A stretch of 11,935 nt of DNA from Rhodospirillaceae bacterium UBA6608. Lineage in GTDB: Bacteria; Pseudomonadota; Alphaproteobacteria; Rhodospirillales_A; Casp-alpha2. Each line of letters starts with the position of its first letter. The stretch's first letter is position 1. This document shows positions 1 through 8,352 of the stretch, one piece after another. Where the stretch lies: NCBI GenBank assembly GCA_002433335.1, contig DJHY01000118.1, forward strand, positions 8,075 to 20,009, in the 5' to 3' direction. The notes below the pieces were generated by a model that worked only from the letters and a program-made list of their open reading frames with translations, was not told where the DNA came from and made no database searches. Both the position numbers and the translations under genes were made by a program.

Positions 1-117
1 GATTTCGGTCACCGCACCGCCGACCGTGACCACGCGCTTCGGCGTGTCGGCCCGTAGTCCGCTTCCCATCCCGACCGACAAGGTCAGGGCCAACAAGAAA
101 ATCCGCAACGGCTTCAT
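1..117 (-). CDS. hmuT: HmuT-like periplasmic haem-binding protein of an ABC importer (partial, N-terminus only)
   Basis: Only the first 39 codons lie in the window; the gene runs off the left edge. The translation begins MKPLRIFLLALTLSVGMGSG, a typical Sec signal peptide (Lys/Arg start, hydrophobic core, likely cleavage near residues 23-24). It is followed by the sequence KRVVTVGGAVTEI, which matches the start of the mature domain in HmuT/ShuT/PhuT class III binding proteins. Members of this family take haem in the periplasm and pass it to the HmuUV membrane transporter. The start ATG (117-115) overlaps the exbD stop in an ATGA, so translation is probably coupled. The position after tonB, hmuS, exbB and exbD supports the haem assignment. 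The related cobalamin-binding family BtuF is the main alternative, but the context argues against it. Confidence 0.8.
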   Translation of the reverse strand, partial: MKPLRIFLLALTLSVGMGSGLRADTPKRVVTVGGAVTEI

Positions 118-545
118 TCGCCTTGCTCCTTACGCATTAGAATATTGGCGGTCACCACGTTCTGGGACCGCAGATAGGTCAGCACCTTCAACAGAGTTTC
201 GATGGCAACGTCCTTGTCGCCCGCGATGACGACCTCGTGCCCCGGCTTATCTTTGATCGCCCGGGGCAAGGCCGCTTTCAGCGCCTCAAACCCGCGATAG
301 GCCTGTCCGTCCAGGGCGTAACCGTCGGCGCGGATCTCCAGCAGGATGTTCTTCGGCATCTTGGCCACGGTCTGATCGTCGGTGGCGCCCGTCGGTAGTT
401 CCAGGTTCAAGGACTGGAACACCACGCCGGCGGTCAGCATGAAGAACAGCAACAAGATGAACAGGACGTCCAACATCGGCGTCAGGTCCGGCGCCATATC
501 GGCCAGGGCGTTTTCGCCCGTGTCCTGATGACGGGGTAGGATCAT
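114..545 (-). CDS. exbD: ExbD biopolymer-transport protein (TonB energiser subunit)
   Basis: The 143-residue product has the ExbD/TolR layout: a short cytoplasmic N-terminus, one membrane helix at about residues 24-43, and a periplasmic domain of about 100 residues. The helix begins DLTPMLDVLFILLLFFML, and Asp26 matches the conserved membrane aspartate (Asp25 in E. coli ExbD) needed for proton-driven function. Together with ExbB it uses the proton gradient to energise TonB, which here would drive the haem receptor of the same operon. Its start overlaps the exbB stop by 4 nt (ATGA) and its stop overlaps the next start by 4 nt, so translation is probably coupled on both sides. TolR is the alternative, but no tolA, tolB or pal gene is nearby while tonB and a haem receptor are. 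Confidence 0.93.
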   Translation of the reverse strand: MILPRHQDTGENALADMAPDLTPMLDVLFILLLFFMLTAGVVFQSLNLELPTGATDDQTVAKMPKNILLEIRADGYALDGQAYRGFEALKAALPRAIKDKPGHEVVIAGDKDVAIETLLKVLTYLRSQNVVTANILMRKEQGE

Positions 546-1144
546 GCAGCCATCCCCTTGACCGAGCGCTTGGCGTCGTCGCCCCCGCCGTCGGCTAGGT
601 TTTCGACCTCGATCGACAGCGACACGCGGTTCAGGCGCAGGGCCAGGTCTTCCAGCCGACGCTCACCCAGATGCTTGAACAGATGGGCCGCCAACAACGC
701 CGGCAAGGCGATGATCATCCCGACGGCCGTGGTCAGCAGCGCTTCCCACAGGCCCTCGGCGATCATGTTGGGAGAAACGGGACCGGTCTGCGCCGCGATG
801 GTGCGGAACGCGCCGATGATTCCCAGGATCGTGCCGAGCAGGCCCAGCATCGGGCTGATCGTGCCGACGATCCGCAGCAGCTTTACCCCGCCCAGGTACG
901 GGCGTTCCAACTCGCGCAGCATCAAGGCTCCGACATCGTCGCGCAATGCCCGTGGCAAGCTGCGGTGCAGGGTCAGCGCGTCGGACAGCTTGCGATAGGC
1001 CGCATCGCCACCCAGGCGGCTGCGCAGGGAAAACACCGTGCGCTCCAAACAGACCGCCAGGACGATCACCGAACAGACCGCCAGCGGCCAGGCCATCGGC
1101 CCGAGCTGGCGGAACCAATCCGGCAGGGCCACATCAAGCGGCAT
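542..1144 (-). CDS. exbB: ExbB proton-channel protein (MotA/TolQ/ExbB family)
   Basis: I place the start at the ATG at 1144-1142, giving 200 residues. A GGAGG lies 6 nt upstream of it, whereas the upstream ATG at 1174 would add ten Arg/Pro-rich residues and deepen the overlap with the preceding gene. A membrane helix lies near residues 16-35 (WPLAVCSVIVLAVCLERTVF). The conserved channel segment includes RIVGTISPMLGLLGTILGII, and the third helix carries GLWEALLTTAVGMIIALPAL, whose Glu (residue 134) matches the key Glu176 of E. coli ExbB. The protein forms the inner-membrane proton channel around ExbD that powers TonB. Its first codons overlap the hmuS-like gene by 11 nt. It is shorter than E. 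coli ExbB (244 residues). TolQ is the family alternative, disfavoured by context. Confidence 0.92.
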   Translation of the reverse strand: MPLDVALPDWFRQLGPMAWPLAVCSVIVLAVCLERTVFSLRSRLGGDAAYRKLSDALTLHRSLPRALRDDVGALMLRELERPYLGGVKLLRIVGTISPMLGLLGTILGIIGAFRTIAAQTGPVSPNMIAEGLWEALLTTAVGMIIALPALLAAHLFKHLGERRLEDLALRLNRVSLSIEVENLADGGGDDAKRSVKGMAA

Positions 1145-2222
1145 GGGCGGCCTCCATCGCCGGCAACTCGGCAACGATCTCGCGCCACAGGTCCAGTTCC
1201 GGAATGCCCGGTTTGCGCTTGCCGAAGAAGGTGGCGATCAGCTCGCCCGTGTCGTCGAACACCTCGACCGCCGTGACCACGCCGTCTTCGGTCGGCTTGC
1301 GGGTGACCCAGGTGCGGGCGATGCGGTCTTCGCGCAGGTGCAGATTGAACATCGGGTCCATGACGTTGAACCAGGGGCCGTGCTCCAGCAGTTTGTTGAC
1401 CGGTCCGGTATGGATCTGGATGCAGCCGCGATTGCCGACAAAGACCATGATCTCGCAATTCTTGTCGCGGGCCAGCTCCAACACCTGACGCGCGGCATCG
1501 TTGTTGACGCGATACGCCAGATCGGCGCCGACCTTGCGGAAGCATTGCTCGCGCCCGACCTTGAACTTGCGCAGCATGGGGAAGAAATCGTGGGTGTCCT
1601 TCAGGTTTTCCCAGGCGGTGCGCAAGCCGTCCCAATCGATCTCGCTGTCGGCTTTATCGGCTGCGGGCGGATCGTAGGCTTCGACGGTGATCGCCGGGGA
1701 TTGGTCGGCGTGCGGATTGCCCGCGACCAAGGCGTCATAGGCGGCTTCGTCCGACTTGGTCGTCAGATAGACCTTGTGCACGGCCTGACCGGACTTGTCG
1801 AAGAACTGCAGGCTCTTGCGCGGGCCGACGCGGGAATCCTCGGTCACCGCGAAGCAGAACGCCCAATGGTTCATGAACAGGCGCAGGTCGATGTCCGGAT
1901 TGACGAACAGGCCCATGGCCATCGGCCCCATACGCGAGAACGAACCGTTCATGTAGACGCCCTTGCGCTCGTGCACGCAATTCTCGTTGCGGGTCAGGGC
2001 CATGACCTCGCCCAAAGGTTCCAGCGCAGACAGGATCGCCTCGGCATCGTCGATCAGGCGCGTTACGCCCGCCCCGGTCTGGGCCGCGATCAGCTCTCCT
2101 TCGGAAACGCCCAGTTCCTCGGCTGCGTTGCGGATGCGCATGTCCGGCTGATCGGATTTCAGGCTCGCGTAACGGTCCAAAAGGGCGGCGGCCTGATCCT
2201 GCGTGGTGTTCATATGGTTCAT
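1134..2222 (-). CDS. hmuS: HemS/ChuS/HmuS-type cytoplasmic haem-degrading or haem-carrier protein
   Basis: The 362-residue product is the usual length for the haemin-degrading factor family and shows its internal duplication. The N-terminal half contains RMGPMAMGLFVNPDIDLRLF and a NHWAFCF motif; the C-terminal half contains GNRGCIQIHTGPV, GPWFNVMDPMFNLHLR and FFGKRKPGIPELDLW. His211, in the THDFFPMLRKF stretch, sits where the family places its haem-binding histidine (His196 of Yersinia HemS, His193 of ChuS). Family members bind incoming haem in the cytoplasm; some open the ring and release iron, others mainly store or carry haem, and sequence alone does not decide. The start at 2222 has an AGAAGGA about 8 nt upstream; a second in-frame ATG at 2213 is less well placed. 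It follows tonB by 25 nt and overlaps exbB at its 3' end. Confidence 0.93.
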   Translation of the reverse strand: MNHMNTTQDQAAALLDRYASLKSDQPDMRIRNAAEELGVSEGELIAAQTGAGVTRLIDDAEAILSALEPLGEVMALTRNENCVHERKGVYMNGSFSRMGPMAMGLFVNPDIDLRLFMNHWAFCFAVTEDSRVGPRKSLQFFDKSGQAVHKVYLTTKSDEAAYDALVAGNPHADQSPAITVEAYDPPAADKADSEIDWDGLRTAWENLKDTHDFFPMLRKFKVGREQCFRKVGADLAYRVNNDAARQVLELARDKNCEIMVFVGNRGCIQIHTGPVNKLLEHGPWFNVMDPMFNLHLREDRIARTWVTRKPTEDGVVTAVEVFDDTGELIATFFGKRKPGIPELDLWREIVAELPAMEAAHAA

Positions 2223-2247
2223 GGGATTTGTCCTTCTCCCTGGGGGG

Positions 2248-3033
2248 CTATTGTTGAATGACGAAGTTGACGGGAACCCGGACCCAACTGGTCACGGGCG
2301 CACCGTCGATGTTTGTAGGTTCGAACCGCCAACCCTTGACGGCGGCCAGCGCGGCCACGTCCAACAGGCGATGGCCGGAGGATTGGACGACCTTCAGGTC
2401 GCGCGGGTGGCCGTCGGGCAAAATCTCGGCATGCAGCAACACCGTGCCTTGCTGGCCCAATTCAACCGCGCGGCGCGGATAGACCGGCGGCGTGCGGCGG
2501 CGATAGTTGGCGTTGTGGATCACGGTCGCCGACTGACGCCCCTTATCCGGATTGCGCGAAACCTCGAGGCTGGGCGGCACGGTAACCGCTTTGACCGCTT
2601 CAGGCTCCGGCACAACCTTGCGGTCCATCTGCTCGTCGACCTTCGGCGAAGGCTTGCGAGGTGGGGTTACCGCGGCGATCTCGACCGGCTTGGCAGCCGT
2701 CTCGACGGGCGCGGGTTCCAGGCTGGCGAGCGTTTGGGGTTGCGGCTCCACCGGCGCGGCCACGCCGACCGGTGCATCGGGGACGGTTTCCACCGGCATC
2801 GGCGGAGCCTCGACCGGGGTCATCGCCGCAATGGCCGATGCCGCCTGCCGGGCAGGCGGCGGGGCGGCAACGGCGCTAAGACTGATTTTGAGAACGGGAA
2901 CGTCAACGGGCGGGCTGGGCACGGGGCCCAGCCCGGCCGCATAAGCGGCATAGGCGTTCGCGGCCAGGGAAAGGAAGAGGTAGAACGACCACCCCTTCCT
3001 GCCCGCCGCCCGCGGAAGCGCCTGCGCTACCAT
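2248..3033 (-). CDS. tonB: TonB family protein dedicated to the haem receptor
   Basis: The 261-residue product has the three-part TonB plan. An N-terminal membrane anchor lies at about residues 15-36 (WSFYLFLSLAANAYAAYAAG). A Pro/Ala/Val-rich, charged spacer covers about residues 38-165. The C-terminal domain (about 173-261) has PPVYPRRAVELGQQGTVLLH and AALAAVKGWRFEPTNIDG. TonB spans the periplasm and contacts the TonB box of outer-membrane receptors, transmitting energy from ExbB-ExbD. The gene starts in an ATGGTAG overlap of 7 nt with the receptor stop codon, so it is almost certainly co-translated with it. An oddity: the anchor has Ser16 but no histidine, whereas E. coli TonB carries an essential His20 in its membrane helix. 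Confidence 0.93.
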   Translation of the reverse strand: MVAQALPRAAGRKGWSFYLFLSLAANAYAAYAAGLGPVPSPPVDVPVLKISLSAVAAPPPARQAASAIAAMTPVEAPPMPVETVPDAPVGVAAPVEPQPQTLASLEPAPVETAAKPVEIAAVTPPRKPSPKVDEQMDRKVVPEPEAVKAVTVPPSLEVSRNPDKGRQSATVIHNANYRRRTPPVYPRRAVELGQQGTVLLHAEILPDGHPRDLKVVQSSGHRLLDVAALAAVKGWRFEPTNIDGAPVTSWVRVPVNFVIQQ

Positions 3034-5045
3034 GTGTAGTTGACGCGGGCCACGTAGTTCCGGCCCGGTTCACGAAGGGACGCGTAGCGTTTGGAATACG
3101 CCTTGTCGAACAGGTTCTCGATACCCAGGTCGACGGTCAGCTTTTCCATGCCCGGCTCGTCCGGACGCCAGCGATAGTACAGATCGAACACCCCGTAGCC
3201 TTCGGTCGTCGAGGCGCTGCTGCTGACGCGGTGGTTCCGCTCGGCCATGCGGGCGCGAACGCCGATGACGCTGTCGATGATGTCGACCTTGTACGAAGCG
3301 TCGGCGACGAAGGTCAGCGGAATGCTGCTGTCCAGATAGGCGCCCGTGTCCGCGTTTTTGGTCGTCACGTAGGACACACCCAACTTCAGCGTAACCGGAT
3401 TGATCTGGTAGGTACCTTCGACTTCCCAGCCGACCAGTTCCGCATTGGCGATGTTCAGATACTGGGTCGTCGTGCCCGTGATCTGTTGGGTGATGAAGTT
3501 CTTACCATCGCTGTTGAACCACGAGCCCTTGATCTGCGCTTTGTCGCTGTCGCTCAGAACACCGTCGAAATTCAGACCCGCGCCGATTTCGATGGTCGTC
3601 ACCGTTTCCGGCTCCAAGCCCGGATTGGAGATGAAGTTGTTGCCCGGATAATGCTGACCGGAGGGATAAAGCTCGGTCATATTCGGCGCGCGGAAGGCCT
3701 TCGCCCAGCTACCGAACAACATGACCTGTTTGATCGGCTTGTAGCTGACGGCGATTTTCGGCGAGATTTTCGCCTCGTTCTGTTCCTGTCCGGTGTTGTC
3801 CTCGCTGGAGTACGAGTCCCAGCGCGCGGCCGGGATGATCGACAACTCGCCAAAGCCTGGCTTAACCAGGATTTCGTCCTGCGCATAGAAGCCGTAGGTC
3901 GTGGCCGATGCGTCCGGCACGCCGGACCGTGTGCCGGTGGTCGTGCTGCTGCCGGTCTGTTCGTCGCCATAGACCTCGACCCCATAAGAAAACGTATGGG
4001 AGTGGGCGTCGCCGAACGACAGCTTGGTCTGGTTGTCCGCGTTGAAGCCGATGGTTTCGATGGCACGCACCTGGACCCGACCGGCGTTGGAGCCGGTGAT
4101 GTCCTGCTCTTCGACTTCGGTGTCGTTGTAGTACAGGTGCAGTTTCGGCTGGAACCAGGCGTTGTCCGGATTTTCGTACTGATACTTTACGCTGTACTGA
4201 TTGTCCGTCACCAGCTTGTCGACGATCGGGTTGGACGTGGTAATCGACCCGGCGCCGTTGTTCGGCTCGCGGCCGTCGTTGCGCTGCCCCTGGTATTGCA
4301 GCTTGATGGTGTTGAAGTCGGCGAAGGTATACCCGGCCTTGAGCAGACCGGAGGAAACGAAATCACTGGTTTCCAGCTTGTTGCCGTCGCCTTGCTCGAT
4401 ATCGCCCGACGCCCGCAGGGCCAAGCTGCCCAGCACATCCCAGCCGCCGATCCGCGCGTATGCCGTCTGAACCGGGGACCATTGCTTGCTGGCGCTTTGG
4501 AAGCCCAGGGTCGTCTGCGCGCCCCAGGTTTCGCCCGGCGCCAGGAAGTCCGCCGCATCCTTGGTATCGAATGCCACGACGCCGCCGATGGCGCCGCCGC
4601 CGTAGATCGCGGTCGACGCACCTTTGACGATTTCCACCGACTTCAGCAACGAGGGGTCCAGATAGAACCGCCCATCGTGGGCCGCTTCGAAGTTCTGACG
4701 CCGTCCGTCGATCATCGTGATGATCGCTTCGCCGTCGAACCCGCGAATGGATACCGTTTGGCCGTTGCGGCGCGGACCATTGTCGACCTCGACCCCCGGC
4801 GTGAACTGCAACAGGTCATTCATATCGCCGGCCAGGGCGTTGCCCGGCGTATCCAATTCGATCTTGTTGACGATCGCCGGCACATCGAAGGTCGAGCGCG
4901 GAGAGCGGGTCGCGTAAACCGTAACGCCATCCAGATCCGTCGTCGGCGTTGCAGCCGACTTCGTCGCCTCGTCCGCGAATGCGGGCGTCAGGATGGTCGT
5001 AGACAAAAGCCCGGCGGTGCACGCCAGACGCAAGGCACGTCGCAT
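3027..5045 (-). CDS. hmuR: TonB-dependent outer-membrane haem receptor (HmuR/HemR type)
   Basis: The 672-residue product has a signal peptide (about residues 1-24, ending in PAFA-DE), a TonB-box-like stretch near residues 39-46, a plug domain (about 45-160) and a 22-strand-type barrel ending in an aromatic residue (Trp672). Haem-receptor hallmarks are present: the plug has GRRQNFEAAHDGRF with His123 where haem receptors place a haem-ligand histidine. The barrel has FRAP (451-454) and NPGL (474-477), with His465 between them, as in the FRAP/NPNL motif of HemR, HmuR and ShuA. It should take haem or haemoproteins across the outer membrane using TonB. An AAAGGGG lies about 7 nt before the start. 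It follows hemP by 80 nt and overlaps tonB. The family is certain; the precise haem source (free haem or a haemoprotein) is not. Confidence 0.93.
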   Translation of the reverse strand: MRRALRLACTAGLLSTTILTPAFADEATKSAATPTTDLDGVTVYATRSPRSTFDVPAIVNKIELDTPGNALAGDMNDLLQFTPGVEVDNGPRRNGQTVSIRGFDGEAIITMIDGRRQNFEAAHDGRFYLDPSLLKSVEIVKGASTAIYGGGAIGGVVAFDTKDAADFLAPGETWGAQTTLGFQSASKQWSPVQTAYARIGGWDVLGSLALRASGDIEQGDGNKLETSDFVSSGLLKAGYTFADFNTIKLQYQGQRNDGREPNNGAGSITTSNPIVDKLVTDNQYSVKYQYENPDNAWFQPKLHLYYNDTEVEEQDITGSNAGRVQVRAIETIGFNADNQTKLSFGDAHSHTFSYGVEVYGDEQTGSSTTTGTRSGVPDASATTYGFYAQDEILVKPGFGELSIIPAARWDSYSSEDNTGQEQNEAKISPKIAVSYKPIKQVMLFGSWAKAFRAPNMTELYPSGQHYPGNNFISNPGLEPETVTTIEIGAGLNFDGVLSDSDKAQIKGSWFNSDGKNFITQQITGTTTQYLNIANAELVGWEVEGTYQINPVTLKLGVSYVTTKNADTGAYLDSSIPLTFVADASYKVDIIDSVIGVRARMAERNHRVSSSASTTEGYGVFDLYYRWRPDEPGMEKLTVDLGIENLFDKAYSKRYASLREPGRNYVARVNYTW

Positions 5046-5125
5046 GTTAATCCCCTTTGGATTTTTTGGCGGTGACTTGCTGCCTGGCTGCCTACGTGTG
5101 GGTGGCTGGGTGGCTAGCTACTGGC
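5046..5125 (-). repeat. hemP-receptor intergenic spacer with two short tandem 8-mers
   Basis: This 80-nt spacer lies between the hemP stop and the receptor start. On the plus strand TGGGTGGC occurs twice in tandem at 5099-5114, and the unit CTGCCTGG is repeated 1.75 times at 5080-5093. In the transcript (minus strand) these read as C- and A-rich repeats (GCCACCCA twice), leaving a largely unpaired-looking leader ahead of the receptor ribosome-binding site. The rest holds that AAAGGGG site and an A-rich tract (CCAAAAAATCC). I see no terminator here, so hemP and the receptor gene are probably co-transcribed. Function of the repeats is unknown. Confidence 0.55.
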
Positions 5126-5296
5126 CTATTTGGTCAGAATAAGTTTGCTGTTTCCGGTCAGTCGCAGCTTGTAGACCTCGTTGTTGTGTACGATGGAAAG
5201 CTCCTTGCCGTACTTGAAGAGGTCACTGCTCTGGATTTCGTTGTCGACGAGCGGAATTTGGCGCACGTCGCTTTGTCCATCCATCTGTCGATTCAT
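5126..5296 (-). CDS. hemP: HemP/HmuP haemin-uptake small protein
   Basis: The 56-residue product carries the conserved HemP core in its C-terminal two thirds: SSDLFKYGKELSIVHNNEVY followed by KLRLTGNSKLILTK. The LF.xGxEL.I.HN..Y.LRLT..GKLILTK pattern and the Lys end are characteristic of the family. In rhizobia, HmuP proteins are needed for full expression of the haem receptor gene; the same role is inferred here because the receptor gene follows directly. I chose the ATG at 5296. The reading frame stays open up to an ATG at 5377, but that start would lie on the predicted -10 element and Fur-like box, so it cannot be used from this promoter. AAGGGA abuts the 5296 ATG and stands 12 nt before another ATG at 5284, so 5284 (52 residues) is a live alternative. 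Confidence 0.88.
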   Translation of the reverse strand: MNRQMDGQSDVRQIPLVDNEIQSSDLFKYGKELSIVHNNEVYKLRLTGNSKLILTK

Positions 5297-5375
5297 TCCC
5301 TTGCAACCGTATTTCCCACGGGCGGCATACGCCCAACCCGTTGCGGCACGAGGCCCCAACGGCGATGAGGGCGAC

Positions 5376-5403
5376 ATTAATAATCATTCGCATTTGCAGT
5401 CAA
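5376..5403 (-). promoter_or_regulatory. Promoter of the haem operon (upstream of hemP)
   Basis: Reading the minus strand, a TTGACT -35 element (5403-5398) is followed after 15-16 bp by TATTAA or ATTAAT (within 5382-5376), a plausible sigma-70 -10. The predicted start would fall near 5370, leaving a leader of about 75 nt before hemP. The -10 overlaps a Fur-like palindrome, which fits iron repression of haem uptake. The spacer length is a little short, so the exact -10 is uncertain. Confidence 0.55.
5378..5392 (-). promoter_or_regulatory. Fur-box-like operator overlapping the -10 region
   Basis: On the minus strand the site reads TGCGAATGATTATTA. Against the 7-1-7 Fur core TGATAATnATTATCA it matches 11 of 14 defined positions. 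It covers the predicted -10 of the haem operon, so binding would block transcription when iron is plentiful. In alphaproteobacteria Irr or RirA can share this role, but this element looks Fur-like. Confidence 0.6.
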
Positions 5404-5412
5404 GGTAAATTC

Positions 5413-5427
5413 TGCGAACCATTCGCA
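5413..5427 (-). promoter_or_regulatory. Second Fur-box-like palindrome upstream of the -35
   Basis: On the minus strand the site reads TGCGAATGGTTCGCA, with perfect 6-bp arms TGCGAA/TTCGCA around a 3-nt centre. It shares the half-site TGCGAAT with the site at 5378-5392. The two centres are 35 bp apart, and this one ends 10 bp upstream of the -35. Two sites of the same type suggest cooperative or layered metal-dependent control of the haem operon. Confidence 0.55.
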
Positions 5428-5456
5428 ACTTTTACCAAACCGCATACCCAAATATG

Positions 5457-5482
5457 AAAAGGCCCCAAACCGGGGGCCTTTT
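5457..5482 (-). terminator. Intrinsic terminator of the Liv-type transporter operon
   Basis: A perfect 10-bp stem, AAAAGGCCCC (5457-5466) with GGGGCCTTTT (5473-5482), surrounds a 6-nt loop. On the minus strand the transcript ends in a U-run from the stem plus CATATTT. It lies about 90 nt past the stop of the last transporter gene and about 30 bp before the upstream Fur-like site, so it insulates the haem promoter. The plus-strand tail (CGTTTTTC) would also work, so it may be bidirectional, but no plus-strand gene ends here. A weaker hairpin (GATTGG 5505-5510 with CCAATC 5523-5528) lies just upstream in the same 3' region. Confidence 0.85.
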
Positions 5483-5569
5483 CGTTTTTCGGCAGCAAAC
5501 TGGCGATTGGATGGCGACGATGCCAATCCGAACGCCCCTGCCCTTCCCTGTTGAAACTTGCGTGGCGGA

Positions 5570-6426
<857 letters not shown>

Positions 6427-6430
<4 letters not shown>

Positions 6431-7182
6431 AGATGCGCCCCGCCCAGGTAGGCTTCCTGCACCTTCGGGTTCCCCTTGATGTTGGCCGGGGAATCTTCGG
6501 CAATCACCGTTCCCTGCGCCAACACGGAAATCTTTTCGGCCAGGGAGAACACGACGTGCATATCGTGTTCGATCACCACCATGGTCACACCACGTTCGGC
6601 AATCCGCTTCATCAGGTCAATCGTGTTGTTGGTATCGGCCCGGGCCATGCCCGCGGTCGGCTCGTCCAGCAGCAACAGCTTCGGGTCCTGGATCAGACAC
6701 ATCGCCAACTCCAACCGCCGCTTGTCGCCGCGCGACAGATGCCCGGCGGTATGATCGGCTTTGGCGTCCAGGCCGACGTCGGCCAGCATGGCCATGGCCT
6801 TGTCGCACAGGTCCCGCTCGTGGGCGACGGTTTCGAAGGCGTTGATCTTGAACGCCCCGTCACGCCGTGCGAAGGCCGGGATCAGGACGTTTTCCAGCAA
6901 CGTCAGCTCGCCGAAAATCTCCGGCGTCTGAAACACGCGGCTGACGCCCGCCTGATTGATTTCGTGCGGGGCAATGCCCAACAGCGACTGACCGTCGAAG
7001 GTGACGCTGCCGGAATCCGGCTCCAGCCGTCCGACGAAGCAGTTCAGCAACGTCGACTTACCCGCCCCATTGGGGCCGATGATGGCATGAACGGTTCCGG
7101 CCTCGATCTCCAGGTTGACGTTGTCCAGCGCCTTCAGGCCACCGAACCGCTTGTTCACGTTCCTTACGGATAGCGCGCTCAT
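6427..7182 (-). CDS. livG: LivG-type ATP-binding protein of a HAAT-family ABC transporter
   Basis: The 251-residue product matches LivG/BraF in length and motif order: Walker A GPNGAGKS (36-43), Q-loop Gln85, Walker B LLLLDEP (169-175) and the H-loop His206 in VIEHDMHVVF. The signature motif reads LSRGD (149-153) rather than LSGGQ or the LSYGEQRRLEIA usual for LivG; the following KRRLELA keeps the family pattern, so the protein is probably active. It pairs with the LivF-type subunit to power import by the LivH/LivM-type permeases. A strong GGGAGGA lies in the 12-nt gap after the livM-like stop, so the start at 7182 is well supported. The gene overlaps the next one by 4 nt. Confidence 0.93.
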
Positions 7183-7194
7183 CTGCGTCCTCCC

Positions 7195-8349
7195 TTATTC
7201 CGCCGGCGCCGGTTTCGGCGCGCCGTCGGCCTTGCCGTCATCGGGCGGCCGTTTGTTGATCAAGCGGCCCAGTTTGGCGAGACCTTCCATCAACCCGCCG
7301 GGCAGGAAGATGACGATCATCATGAACAAGGCCCCCAGGGTCAGGTGCCAGCCTTCGCCGACGAACAGCGAGCTGATGGACACCGCCAAGTGCTGCAGGA
7401 AGTCCGGCAGGAAATCGAAAATCTTGGCCAGGATCTGTTCGTTGAAGGCCGAGAAGATATTTTCGAAATATTTGATGGCGCCCGCACCGATAACCGGGCC
7501 CAGCAGGGTCCCTGCCCCGCCCAGGATCGTCATCAGCACGACTTCGCCCGAAGCCGTCCACTGCATGCGCTCGGCCCCGGCCAAGGGATCGGTCACCGCC
7601 AGCAGGCCACCGGCCAAACCGGCATACATGCCGGAAACGACGAACGCCGTCAGGGCATAGGGCCGGGTGTTGATGCCGGTGTAGTTCAGGCGGTTCTGGT
7701 TCGACTTCACAGCGCGCAGCATCATCCCGAAGGGAGAGCGGAAAATGCGCATCGTGATGAAGAAGCAGACGATCAACATCGCCGCGCAGAAGTAGAAGCC
7801 GGGATAGCCCGTCATCTCGATCCCGAACAAGTCGGACGACGGCAACACCGCGCCGTAATCCCGCCCGAAGGCGACGTCCAACGCGCGCGGGTCGGACTGC
7901 GCCAGTTGCAGGCCCGTCTCGCCGTTGGTGATCGGCGTCAGCACCGAATAAGCCAGGTTGTAGCTCATCTGTGCGAAGGCCAGCGTCAGGATCGAGAAAT
8001 AGATGCCCGAGCGGCGCAACGAGATGAACCCGATCAGGGCCGAGAACAGGCCGCCCGCCAGGGTCGCCAGGATGATCGCCGGGACCGGGTTCATGCTCAA
8101 CAGCTTGAACGTCCAGACGGCGGTGTAGGAGCCGACGCCCAGGAAGGCCGCGTGACCGAACGACAGATAGCCGGTCAGGCCGAACAGGATGTTAAAGCCC
8201 AGGGCGAAGATCCCGTAGATCGCGAATTTCTGCAACAGGTCGGGATAGCCCGCGCCGATCGGGGCCAGGATGACCGGACCGGCCAGCACCGCCGCCGAAA
8301 ACAGCACGAACAGGATCATGTCTTTTTTGGTGATCGAAGTAGGATGCAT
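7195..8349 (-). CDS. livM: LivM-type permease of a HAAT-family ABC transporter
   Basis: The 384-residue, strongly hydrophobic product begins with a membrane helix at about residues 11-30 and carries the LivM signature [20 protein letters not shown] (51-70). It also has [18 protein letters not shown] (111-128), which is typical of the family, and the coupling-helix region near [16 protein letters not shown]. An extra-membrane loop at about residues 139-180 (ending near [14 protein letters not shown]) and a Pro/Ala/Lys-rich cytoplasmic tail (about 360-384) go beyond many bacterial LivM proteins. With the LivH-type partner it forms the membrane channel. It starts only 3 nt after the livH-like stop. 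The family is clear; the substrate is not. Confidence 0.92.
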   Translation of the reverse strand: MHPTSITKKDMILFVLFSAAVLAGPVILAPIGAGYPDLLQKFAIYGIFALGFNILFGLTGYLSFGHAAFLGVGSYTAVWTFKLLSMNPVPAIILATLAGGLFSALIGFISLRRSGIYFSILTLAFAQMSYNLAYSVLTPITNGETGLQLAQSDPRALDVAFGRDYGAVLPSSDLFGIEMTGYPGFYFCAAMLIVCFFITMRIFRSPFGMMLRAVKSNQNRLNYTGINTRPYALTAFVVSGMYAGLAGGLLAVTDPLAGAERMQWTASGEVVLMTILGGAGTLLGPVIGAGAIKYFENIFSAFNEQILAKIFDFLPDFLQHLAVSISSLFVGEGWHLTLGALFMMIVIFLPGGLMEGLAKLGRLINKRPPDDGKADGAPKPAPAE

Positions 8350-8352
8350 GAC

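Noticed and set aside
114..1144. TolQ-TolR pair of the Tol-Pal system
   Set aside because: The genes sit between hmuS and hmuT in an operon with tonB and a haem receptor; no tolA, tolB or pal is nearby.
1038..2261. Long open frame (407 codons) on the plus strand
   Set aside because: It is antisense to exbB and hmuS, low-complexity in composition and without a domain pattern.
3231..5075. Long open frame (614 codons) on the plus strand
   Set aside because: It lies opposite the haem receptor gene; its Arg/Gly/Val-rich translation has no recognisable motif and is the expected mirror of GC-rich codons. The receptor on the minus strand is unmistakable.
5297..5377. Upstream extension of hemP to an ATG at 5377 (83 residues)
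   Set aside because: The extension overlaps the predicted -10 and Fur-like box and its residues do not match the HemP family; an internal start fits better.
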